Below, piece after piece: positions 1 through 5,250 of a DNA stretch of 5,674 nucleotides. Source of the stretch: Acidobacteriota bacterium. GTDB taxonomy: Bacteria > Acidobacteriota > Blastocatellia > Pyrinomonadales > Pyrinomonadaceae. The DNA is taken from the NCBI GenBank assembly GCA_003222935.1, contig QHXL01000476.1:1-5674 (forward strand). Reading direction: 5' to 3'. Below the pieces are notes generated by a model, which did not search any database, had not been told where the DNA came from, and was given only the letters and a program-made list of their open reading frames with translations. Every line of letters starts with the position of its first letter. Position 1 is the first letter of the stretch. A program made the position numbers and the translations under genes.

Positions 1-228
1 CAGGGCCGTGACTGGTTGTCCCTCCCCAGTCACGATGAATTGATGCGGCACATAGACGCGCACGCTTGCTGTCGAGACGAGGGTTACGCCGATGCTTTCC
101 ACACAGTCATTGAACTCGACGGCAAAGCTCGTTGGTTGATCTGCTTTCGCATCTCCGCGGCAAATACTGATGGCCGTAAAAACCGCGACGCTGACTAAAA
201 AGTTTGCTCGTTTCAGTGTGGCATTCAT
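1..228 (-). CDS. Exported protein of unknown function, N-terminal 76 residues (partial, runs off left edge)
   Basis: Reading the minus strand from ATG at 228, the frame stays open for exactly 76 codons to the window edge, so the stop lies outside. The start is supported by a strong GGAGG five bases upstream and by a signal peptide: MNATLKRANF, a hydrophobic stretch (LVSVAVFTAISIC), then a likely cleavage after A-K-A at residues 27-29. C23 does not sit in a proper lipobox (it is preceded by I), so a lipoprotein is unlikely. The mature part contains FNDCVESIGVTL and VRVYVPHQF. It resembles small hypothetical secreted proteins of Acidobacteria-type genomes, but I cannot name a family or function. 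Its ATG overlaps the stop of the small ORF upstream by ATGA, which suggests translational coupling. The role is unknown. I am confident in the reading frame and in export. Confidence 0.78.
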   Translation of the reverse strand, partial: MNATLKRANFLVSVAVFTAISICRGDAKADQPTSFAVEFNDCVESIGVTLVSTASVRVYVPHQFIVTGEGQPVTAL

Positions 229-386
229 AGTTTCCTCCGCATAACTTTGGGCCGCATCGAAAAGTGAAGTCTCCAGGATTGTCTTTTTGAAAGAAGTACC
301 TGCGCGTCAGCTGTCGAACCAAGCAACATTGCAGCTACAAGAGCAAAGTGTTGGATTCTTACGGATGACATAAGCTTCTCAACCAT
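225..386 (-). CDS. Small ORF (53 aa) with signal-peptide-like N terminus and highly basic tail
   Basis: This minus-strand frame starts at ATG 386, ten bases after a perfect AGGAGG, and ends in TGA overlapping the next gene's ATG (ATGA). The product begins MVEKLMSSVRIQHF, followed by a hydrophobic core (ALVAAMLLGS) and T-A-D-A-Q, a plausible signal peptidase site near residues 27-29. The remaining 24 residues (VLLSKRQSWRLHF, then SMRPKVMRRKL) contain eight Lys/Arg, one His and no acidic residue. It could be a secreted cationic peptide, a coupling leader for the downstream exported protein, or the truncated 5' end of an older secreted-protein gene whose tail has shifted frame. An in-frame ATG at 371 is an alternative start. 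The strong SD and the ATGA overlap favour real translation; nothing visible shows a function. Confidence 0.5.
   Translation of the reverse strand: MVEKLMSSVRIQHFALVAAMLLGSTADAQVLLSKRQSWRLHFSMRPKVMRRKL
231..238 (-). promoter_or_regulatory. Ribosome binding site of the partial exported protein
   Basis: The minus strand reads GGAGGAAA here. Its GGAGG core is five bases before the ATG at 228. It lies inside the last codons of the small ORF that overlaps this start, and it decides the start of the partial gene. Confidence 0.75.
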
Positions 387-534
387 GTGGACATGACCTC
401 CTGACGAATTGGTGGTTTGCCATTCAAGTTGACTCTATTCGGGGAACATACTGTTCAAATGCCAGCGGGTCGGGTTTCTCTTTCATCCGAAGATGATGGC
501 GAACAGCACCCAATATTCTTTGGCACTCAAAAAA
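387..534. other. Intergenic spacer between beta-helix gene and small ORF
   Basis: Apart from the SD at its left end, I see no gene here. On the minus strand the beta-helix stop is followed directly by a run of T (TTTTTT), but no convincing GC-rich stem precedes it, so I do not call a terminator. A loose sigma-70-like pair (TTGAAC, then TAGAGT 15 bases later) lies in the spacer but is too weak and too closely spaced to call. Confidence 0.4.
397..402 (-). promoter_or_regulatory. Consensus Shine-Dalgarno before the small ORF
   Basis: The minus strand reads AGGAGG, ten bases before ATG 386. A nearer ATG (394 to 392) is only two bases away and opens an 11-codon frame, so the 386 start is the better match. 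This is one of the strongest SD sequences in the window and the main reason for calling the small ORF. Confidence 0.6.
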
Positions 535-1461
535 TCACTGCTGTTGGATCGTGTCGGTAAACGCGCCGTTCGTCCCGTTGTTTGCCAATCGGTTGTTTCT
601 GAATGAAACGAGGTGACTTCCAAACGGAGCAAGGCCTGTCCCGTTTTCGACGATCATGGTTGATGAGACGGAAATGGACGAGAAGGAGACGAGTTGACCG
701 TCAAAACTATTCGACTCTCCCTGAATCCCTGTTCCATTGTTCGTCACCACACAGTTCTCGATCCTCGCCCCACCGAATATTTCCGCTTTAAGGCCGATGT
801 CTGAGTTGCCGGCCACCACACAATCGCGGACGGTCACTTCGGCCTGCGCTACAACCCGAACGCCGATGTGGTTGTGTTCTATTCGACAATGATCAATGGA
901 AGCTCTCGCGCTACCCACCTTCAAGCCAACGACGTTTTCTCGGAGGATCGTGTCCACAACAAAGAGTTGTGCACATCCCGTCTCACTGCAGAGGCCACCA
1001 CTGAAGATCCCCGAATCTCCAAAGCCGTTGATCAAGCAGCCCTCAACGTGCAGCGTGCCAACCGAATTAATCAGGACGCCACTGTTTGCCGCCAGTGACC
1101 TGGTAAAGATGTGCAAATTGCGCAGTGCCACAACTGCGGTCGAACCGGCATTTATGGTCACTACATCGTCGGTCCGACCGCCTTCAAGCACGGCGTAAAC
1201 ACCTGGCGCTGCCTGAAGAGTCAGAGCTCGGTCGATGATGACGATGCCGTAGCTACTTGAATTGACCGCGGTAATAATTCCCCTGGCAGATGTCTTCGGA
1301 ATTGCCCCGGCGAAGGTCCGACACGGCTTGCTCTCAGTGCAGTCGTCCGCATCGTCTCCAGTGCTAGCGACGTAAGTTTGCGAAGGGAGGGCCTGGGTAA
1401 CGGCAGCCAGCGCCAACATCGTCAACAACGATGCGCACAGAGTGAATATTCTTTCCTTCAT
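535..1461 (-). CDS. Secreted right-handed parallel beta-helix repeat protein
   Basis: This 308-residue protein begins with a signal peptide (MKERIFTLCA, then a hydrophobic core, cleaved near V-T-Q-A at residue 24). After it come TYVASTGDDADDC and C-R-T-F, with Cys41 and Cys47 placed to form a disulfide. Residues from about 70 to the C terminus show the short degenerate rungs of a pectate-lyase-like beta-helix: LEGGRTDDVVTINAG, LRNLHIF, VEGCLINGFGDSGIF, IDHCRIEHNHIGVRV, VRDCVVAGNSDIGL, IENCVVTNNGTGIQG, SFRNNRLANNGTNG. Cys recurs at the same place in several rungs. The fold suggests a surface or secreted carbohydrate-binding or adhesive protein; no catalytic residues can be assigned. The frame is open upstream to 1620, but that extension reads through a palindromic repeat. 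ATG 1461 has an AAGGAGAA site and the signal peptide directly after it, so it is the start. The gene is divergent from the TPR-CHAT gene. Confidence 0.88.
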   Translation of the reverse strand: MKERIFTLCASLLTMLALAAVTQALPSQTYVASTGDDADDCTESKPCRTFAGAIPKTSARGIITAVNSSSYGIVIIDRALTLQAAPGVYAVLEGGRTDDVVTINAGSTAVVALRNLHIFTRSLAANSGVLINSVGTLHVEGCLINGFGDSGIFSGGLCSETGCAQLFVVDTILRENVVGLKVGSARASIDHCRIEHNHIGVRVVAQAEVTVRDCVVAGNSDIGLKAEIFGGARIENCVVTNNGTGIQGESNSFDGQLVSFSSISVSSTMIVENGTGLAPFGSHLVSFRNNRLANNGTNGAFTDTIQQQ

Positions 1462-1467
1462 TGTTCG

Positions 1468-1475
1468 TTCTCCTT
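1468..1475 (-). promoter_or_regulatory. Ribosome binding site of the beta-helix gene
   Basis: The minus strand reads AAGGAGAA about seven bases before ATG 1461. It fixes this start against the longer in-frame opening at 1620, whose extra 53 codons are translated repeat sequence. Confidence 0.75.
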
Positions 1476-1553
1476 GGTTGTCAATGCGGGTCGGGTTCCG
1501 AGAGAAAATGATGTGGGAGAAATGCCGATATTCCTTTTGACGGAAAAATTTAT

Positions 1554-1585
1554 GTCGGGGCGGCACTCCGTGGCCGCCCCTCCGT
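1554..1585 (+). repeat. REP-like unit, left arm
   Basis: This 32-base unit is about 80% GC and begins GTCGGGGCGG and ends CCCCTCCGT. It folds as a ten-pair hairpin with a single bulged G and a three-base loop. It is identical in inverted orientation to the unit at 1625-1656. Confidence 0.75.
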
Positions 1586-1624
1586 GTGTTGTGACGATCC
1601 AAGGAGACTGAAGCGGTCATTCAT

Positions 1625-1656
1625 ACGGAGGGGCGGCCACGGAGTGCCGCCCCGAC
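1625..1656 (-). repeat. REP-like unit, right arm
   Basis: This is the exact reverse complement of the left unit over 32 bases: it begins ACGGAGGGGC and ends GCCCCGAC on the plus strand. The first mismatch towards the spacer is at 1624/1586. Confidence 0.75.
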
Positions 1657-1769
1657 AAATTTGACTTTGGCCTTTACGAATTGGTGCAACAGTCGTCAGA
1701 ATAAGTAACGAACAGGCGCGAACCTTTTCACTGGCTCACAACTCATCTCCCCCTAAGCGACAGTCGATT

Positions 1770-3284
1770 ATGTCTCAACGAACCTTTCGGGTTTTGTGCA
1801 TGGCGCTCCTGGCGATTGTGGTTGGACAGGGCACATTCCTCTCGGCTTTAGCGCAGGTTCCCAATGATGAGACCGCCCTTCGCACCATCATCGAGCGTTA
1901 CTTTGCGGCGTATGCAAGCAAAGACGTCGATGCCATGGTGCGGCTGTGGAGCGACAAGTCTCCGAACCTTGAACAAACAACAACCCGGCTGAAAGAGTTC
2001 TTTTCTTTAAACAAGCAAATCGAAACCAGATACCTCACCTTCGGACAATGGAAAACAGCAACCGAACACGCGACTGCACCCGTCACGCTGATGGTTTCTG
2101 CGATCGACGAACAAACTAACGAACCGGCGCTGGGCGGGGGCAAGCAAAGCCACACCCTCAGCTTCGTGAAGGAGGCCGGAGAGTGGAAGATCTGGCGCGA
2201 TGTAACAGCAGAAGAAGAACTTGCAGAAGAACTGGCTGTCGCCCAAAGCGATGAGGCACGTCAGGCTCTTTTGATTGCGAACAAAGAACTGGCGAATGTG
2301 AAACTGCGCCGTGCGTTAGTAGCGCAGGGTATCGCTTTGAGAGTGAAGGGAAACTACCAGCAGGCCCTCGCGGTTTTTGATTTGGCACGAAAACACGCGG
2401 AGGACATCGACGACAAAGAGGGCATAGGCGATGCCTGGAACCAGTCGAGTTATATCCACTTTCTTCAAAGCAAGTTTGATAAGGCATTGGAAGGATATGA
2501 AAAGGGTCTGGTCCAGTGTGACGCATCAGGACAAAAAAACTGTATAGCCCGCTCGTTGCAGGGTATTGGAACCACGCACCTCTACAAAGGTAATGTCAGC
2601 CTGGCGTTGGAGTTCTATCAGAAGGAGTTGGCGCAGTGTCAGGAGGTGCCGGATGGAAAGGCTTGCGTCGGCTCCGCCCTGGGAGATATTGGCAACGCGC
2701 ATTTGCAAAAGGGTGAATATGAACGGGCGATAGAATATTACCGAAATAGTCTGGTCATCGCGGAGGAGTTTGGAAATAAAGGCAATACGGCAACGGCATT
2801 TGAGAGGATCGCATTGGCCTATAGCAGGCAAGACAAACACGTTGAGGCCCTGGAAAACTATCAGAAGAGTCTCAGTCTATTGCAGTCTCTCGGCGACAAG
2901 GGCCGGATCGGACGCGTCCTGGGCGGAATGGGAAGCAGTTATGGCAACCTGGGGGCGTTTGAATTGGCCCTAGACAACCTGCAGAGAAGCCTGGCTATCA
3001 GGAAAGAGCTGGGAGACAAACTGGGCCTGGCAGTTACCCTGGAAAACCTCGGCTGGTTGCATCTCAAGAGAAGCGATTACGCCTCAGCAATGATCTTCTT
3101 TGAACAGTCCCTGGCGGCTAGCGAAGCTATCCCGTTTAAAAATGGAATAGCCGCAAGCCTTAATGGAATCGGTATCGTCCATAATCGTCAGGGCAACTTC
3201 ACTCTGGCGCTGCATTACTACAAAAGGGCGCTGGAATTGGCGGAGACCCAACAACAGCGTGCCACTATCGACCATGCTCAATAA
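1770..3284 (+). CDS. TPR-CHAT protein, segment 1: signal peptide, NTF2-like domain and eight TPR units
   Basis: This 504-residue frame starts MSQRTFRVLCMALLAIVV, a signal peptide probably cleaved after A-L-A at 26-28. Residues 32-145 look like an NTF2/SnoaL-like (DUF4440-type) domain: ETALRTIIERYFAAYASKD, MVRLWSD, and the closing FVKEAGEWKIWRDV. A charged helix (TAEEELAEELAVAQ) links it to eight TPR units from about 178 on. In these the conserved small residue of helix A falls at 187, 227, 267, 308, 348, 388, 428 and 468. Typical units are GNYQQALAVFDLARKHAED and GEYERAIEYYRNSLVIAEE. The stop TAA at 3282-3284 cuts into what should be unit nine. No Shine-Dalgarno is seen before ATG 1770; the start rests on the signal peptide. 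Taken alone it would be an exported TPR protein without an enzymatic domain. Confidence 0.82.
   Translation: MSQRTFRVLCMALLAIVVGQGTFLSALAQVPNDETALRTIIERYFAAYASKDVDAMVRLWSDKSPNLEQTTTRLKEFFSLNKQIETRYLTFGQWKTATEHATAPVTLMVSAIDEQTNEPALGGGKQSHTLSFVKEAGEWKIWRDVTAEEELAEELAVAQSDEARQALLIANKELANVKLRRALVAQGIALRVKGNYQQALAVFDLARKHAEDIDDKEGIGDAWNQSSYIHFLQSKFDKALEGYEKGLVQCDASGQKNCIARSLQGIGTTHLYKGNVSLALEFYQKELAQCQEVPDGKACVGSALGDIGNAHLQKGEYERAIEYYRNSLVIAEEFGNKGNTATAFERIALAYSRQDKHVEALENYQKSLSLLQSLGDKGRIGRVLGGMGSSYGNLGAFELALDNLQRSLAIRKELGDKLGLAVTLENLGWLHLKRSDYASAMIFFEQSLAASEAIPFKNGIAASLNGIGIVHNRQGNFTLALHYYKRALELAETQQQRATIDHAQ
3270..3276 (+). other. Frameshift lesion 1 in the TPR array (apparent 2-nt loss)
   Basis: Phase 0 reads A-T-I-D-H-A-Q-stop, while phase 1 continues M-L-N-N-I-G-Y-T-Y, a normal TPR helix A. 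If two bases are restored (as in GCCACC for the present GACC), the helix-A glycine falls at residue 508, exactly 40 after the glycine at 468. A one-base insertion model would give 39. The surroundings (ATCGACCATGCT) contain no homopolymer. Confidence 0.65.
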
Positions 3285-4575
3285 CATTGGCTACACATAC
3301 AGTTTGCAAGGTGATTACGCGCAAGCATTGGATCAGTATCAGAAGAGTCTCACGGTCGCCGAATCGCTTGAGGAAAAATCGAGCGTTGCTTTCGTACTCA
3401 ATAACCTCGGAGTGAATCACCGGTTACAAGGAAGTTACCTCGAGGCTTTGGAGAACTTGCAAAAGAGCCTGTCACTAAGAGAGGGCCTCGGAGATAAATG
3501 GGGGATGGCCGAGACACTAATCGAGATGGCGAAGACTCACTATCTACGGCACGACTACACTCGGGCAGTGGAGTCGACCGAGCGGGCGATCAAACTTGCT
3601 AAAGAGATCGGCGATCGCGAGAAGATTTGGGAAGCCCTGACTCAGTCGGGAATTGCTCACCGAGCTCTCGACCAACTAATGCAAGCGCGAGCGGAGTTCG
3701 AAGAAGCAATCTCGACAATCGAAGTATTGCGGGGAAGTGTGGCTGGAGACGAGCAAACCCAGCAGAAAGTTTTTGCAGGAAAAGTCTCCCCCTACTACGA
3801 GATGGTCGGTTTACTCATCGATCAGGGTAATCCTGATGAAGCGCTTGCCTACGCCGAATACGCTAAGGCTCGCGTCCTGCTGGATGTTCTGCGAAACGGC
3901 AAGGTCAACATCATCAGGTCGATGACCGCGAAGGAGCAGGACCAAGAACAAGTACTACGCCAGACAGCTTTCTCGCTCAACACTCAGATCTCAGCGGAGC
4001 GGCTGCGTCAGAAGTCTGATGCGCTGCGACTGACCCAATTACAGAATGCACTGCAAAAAGCTCACCTTGCTCAAGAAGACTTTCAATCAAGGCTTTTCGC
4101 AGCGCATCCCGATCTGCAAATTCAACGCGGCCAGATACCGCGATTTATCGTTCAGAATTCCGGCTCCTTGCTACCGGATTCAAGCATAGCTTTGCTCGAG
4201 TACGTCGTGGTGAACGATAAGACTTATTTGTTTGTGCTGAGCAGGGCGACGGACAAGGCTGCTGTGGAAGTAAAGGTGTTTGTCGTTCCCATCAAGCGAT
4301 CTGAGCTTGCAAGTAAGGTTGAATCGTTCCGCCAAAAGTTGGCCGCACATAATCTTTTGATTCGCGAGTCGGCCCGGGGCGTATATGATCTGCTGCTCAA
4401 GCCCGCACAAGCGCTGCTGCGAAACAAATCAAGTCTCATTATTGTGCCCGACGACGTTCTCTGGGAACTGCCCTTCCAGGCGTTGGTAACTGAGTCGAAT
4501 CACTACCTGATCGAGCAGAGCGCGATCTCTTTGTGCTACGCGAGATGCTTGCCAGGCGCAAGGAACATCAGTTAG
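3274..4575 (+). CDS. TPR-CHAT protein, segment 2: four TPR units, helical linker and start of CHAT domain
   Basis: From ATG 3274 this is 433 residues. The frame opens further upstream to 3163, but that part is an out-of-frame shadow of segment 1. Units 9-12 continue the 40-residue TPR period (I-G at 6, L-G at 46, M-A at 86, S-G at 126). Next come AEFEEAISTIEVLRG, YYEMVGLLIDQGNPDEALAYAEYAKARVLLDVL, and a long Gln-rich helical linker (about 217-280). A strand-rich lead-in (SSIALLEYVVVNDKTYLFVL) follows, then the first CHAT motifs: VYDLLLKPAQALL and IIVPDDVLWELPFQAL. It then leaves the family sequence after EQSAIS and ends CYARCLPGARNIS-stop. ATG 3274 overlaps the preceding TAA by 11 bases, so reinitiation is possible, but no SD is seen. 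It lacks the catalytic residues. Confidence 0.7.
   Translation: MLNNIGYTYSLQGDYAQALDQYQKSLTVAESLEEKSSVAFVLNNLGVNHRLQGSYLEALENLQKSLSLREGLGDKWGMAETLIEMAKTHYLRHDYTRAVESTERAIKLAKEIGDREKIWEALTQSGIAHRALDQLMQARAEFEEAISTIEVLRGSVAGDEQTQQKVFAGKVSPYYEMVGLLIDQGNPDEALAYAEYAKARVLLDVLRNGKVNIIRSMTAKEQDQEQVLRQTAFSLNTQISAERLRQKSDALRLTQLQNALQKAHLAQEDFQSRLFAAHPDLQIQRGQIPRFIVQNSGSLLPDSSIALLEYVVVNDKTYLFVLSRATDKAAVEVKVFVVPIKRSELASKVESFRQKLAAHNLLIRESARGVYDLLLKPAQALLRNKSSLIIVPDDVLWELPFQALVTESNHYLIEQSAISLCYARCLPGARNIS
4527..4535 (+). other. Frameshift lesion 2 inside the CHAT domain (probable ~16-nt deletion)
   Basis: Phase 1 reads E-Q-S-A-I-S and phase 0 resumes V-L-R-E-M-L-A-R-R-K. From my knowledge of CHAT domains, about six residues like Y-A-P-S-L-S normally stand between these motifs, but only TT remains between the TCT and GTG codons. 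A loss of 16 bases fits both the missing residues and the phase change (3n+1). A plain one-base loss would also fix the phase but leaves the conserved motif absent. No long homopolymer is present. Confidence 0.55.
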
Positions 4576-5240
4576 AAGGCGAAAGCAACACTTCGCTCCT
4601 AGCACTCGGAAATCCTGCCCTGGGCCAGGCGACAATCGAGCGAGCCCAGACCACTCGCGATCAAAAACTTCTCCCCTTGCCCGAAGCGGAACGCGAAGTA
4701 CAGACCCTCGCTAAACTCTACGGGGTTTCCCGGAGCGAAGTCTTGATCGGCGCTGAAGCCCGCGAAGACCGTGCCAAGAATGACGCCGGCAAATTTCGAG
4801 TGTTGCACTTCGCCACTCATGGAATTGTGAACAACAGCTCGCCCATGTACTCGTACCTGGTTCTGTCTCAGGGTGATTCTAAAGAAGACGGATTGCTCGA
4901 GGCGTGGGAACTACTCAACATGGATTTGAAGGCTGATTTGGTAGTACTGTCTGCCTGTGAAACGGCGCGCGGTCGCGTTGGCGCCGGTGAAGGAATGATC
5001 GGGCTGAGCTGGGCGCTATTTGTGGCCGGAACTCCTACCACCGTAGTTAGTCAATGGAAAGTCGATTCTGCCAGCACTACAGAGTTGATGCTCGAGTTTC
5101 ATCGCAATCTCCTGGCGGATTCAAAAGCGAATTCAAAGGCCCAGTCGCTACGCAAGGCGATGTTGAAATTGCTCAACACCAATCAATACAAACATCCGTT
5201 CTACTGGGCTCCTTTCGTGGTCATCGGAGATGCAAACTGA
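4533..5240 (+). CDS. TPR-CHAT protein, segment 3: catalytic part of the CHAT protease domain
   Basis: This 235-codon frame (first possible start GTG 4533, next ATG 4545) carries the rest of CHAT. It has VLREMLARRK, then ALGNPAL, LPLPEAEREVQTLAKLYG, the substrate-proximal LIGAEA, the catalytic His in VLHFATHGIVNN (His96), DGLLEAWELLNMDL, and the catalytic Cys in LVVLSACETARG (Cys142). GEGMIGLSWALFVAGTPTTVVSQWKVD, LRKAMLKLL and the closing HPFYWAPFVVIGD follow. These are all the motifs expected of an active C-terminal CHAT domain, so the catalytic end is undamaged. It has no ribosome binding site of its own and its start overlaps segment 2 by 43 bases, so as the sequence stands it is probably not made. 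The stop is ten bases before the sigma-like gene. Confidence 0.78.
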   Translation: MLREMLARRKEHQLEGESNTSLLALGNPALGQATIERAQTTRDQKLLPLPEAEREVQTLAKLYGVSRSEVLIGAEAREDRAKNDAGKFRVLHFATHGIVNNSSPMYSYLVLSQGDSKEDGLLEAWELLNMDLKADLVVLSACETARGRVGAGEGMIGLSWALFVAGTPTTVVSQWKVDSASTTELMLEFHRNLLADSKANSKAQSLRKAMLKLLNTNQYKHPFYWAPFVVIGDAN

Positions 5241-5250
5241 TCGGCTGCCT

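Larger units (their letters stand above)
1554..1656. repeat. Inverted pair of GC-rich REP-like palindromes (REPIN-like element)
   Basis: Two arms, 1554-1585 and 1625-1656, are perfect inverted copies over 32 bases, separated by 39 bases. Similarity continues weakly outside: AAATTT flanks both outer ends, with two extra bases (AT) on the left side. Each arm is itself a hairpin. In the left arm GGGGCGG (1557-1563) pairs with CCGCCCC (1574-1580), CAC (1564-1566) pairs with GTG (1570-1572), one G at 1573 is bulged and TCC forms the loop. A GC-rich imperfect palindrome with a bulge, in inverted pairs with a short spacer, is the structure known for REP/REPIN elements spread by RAYT (TnpA_REP) transposases. 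No RAYT gene is visible here. It lies between divergent genes, so it is not a terminator for either. Confidence 0.75.
1462..1769. other. Divergent intergenic region
   Basis: This is the 308-base gap between two genes transcribed away from each other. It must hold both promoters, but I see no confident -35/-10 pair for either. A TTGACA at 1480-1485 on the minus strand lies within the ribosome-binding region, so it is badly placed to be a -35 box for the beta-helix gene. The middle is occupied by the inverted REP-like pair. Upstream of the TPR-CHAT ATG (1770) there is no clear Shine-Dalgarno. Confidence 0.6.
1770..5240 (+). pseudogene. Exported NTF2-like/TPR/CHAT-domain protease, interrupted by two frameshifts
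   Basis: Three consecutive open frames (1770-3284, 3274-4575, 4533-5240) read together as one protein of about 1,160 residues. In order it has a signal peptide, an NTF2/SnoaL-like domain, twelve TPR units, a helical linker and a CHAT domain. CHAT is a caspase/separase-like (clan CD) cysteine peptidase domain often fused to TPRs. The catalytic pair is visible as His in HFATHG (4818-4820) and Cys in LSACET (4956-4958). The frame changes from phase 0 to phase 1 near 3270 and back to phase 0 near 4530, so a ribosome starting at 1770 stops at 3284, before any CHAT sequence. Codon content and family motifs are well preserved on both sides of both lesions, so decay is recent or the lesions are sequence errors. 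I call it a pseudogene by the sequence as given; a split functional gene cannot be excluded. Confidence 0.75.

Noticed and set aside
107..322. Minus-strand 71-codon frame
   Set aside because: It overlaps both the small ORF and the signal-peptide gene in another frame, has no SD, and its product (Cys/Arg-rich, no hydrophobic core) looks like a shadow.
603..1198. Several plus-strand frames of 62-100 codons opposite the beta-helix gene
   Set aside because: They are all antisense to a gene with clear repeat rungs and have no family-like sequence or ribosome binding sites.
1480..1485. TTGACA on the minus strand as a -35 box of the beta-helix gene
   Set aside because: A -10 at normal spacing would fall on the start codon, which is incompatible with the SD-led start at 1461.
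465..1497. A 12-base direct repeat (GCGGGTCGGGTT at 465-476 and 1486-1497), both copies upstream of minus-strand starts
   Set aside because: Distances to the start codons differ greatly (79 versus 25 bases), and one shared 12-mer is expected by chance in a window of this size.
1378..1611. Plus-strand 77-codon frame across the repeat
   Set aside because: It is antisense to the beta-helix signal peptide and to the REP-like arm, with no SD. Its sequence is explained by those features.
1554..1656. CRISPR repeat or rho-independent terminator
   Set aside because: There are only two copies, in inverted and not direct orientation, with no T-run after the stem, and the element lies between two gene starts.
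1898..2840. Minus-strand frames of 79-122 codons opposite the TPR region
   Set aside because: They are shadows of a well-supported TPR array on the plus strand; they are rich in Cys/Ser/Leu without domain character.
3163..3273. The first 37 codons of the longer frame at 3163 as the real N terminus of segment 2
   Set aside because: They overlap segment 1, where phase 0 carries a good TPR unit. The phase-1 reading (MESVSSIIVRATSLW) has no TPR character, so it is a shadow.
3265..3284. Programmed ribosomal frameshift at lesion 1
   Set aside because: No slippery heptamer, internal SD-like stimulator or obvious downstream hairpin is visible, and the required change of two lost bases does not match usual -1 slippage.
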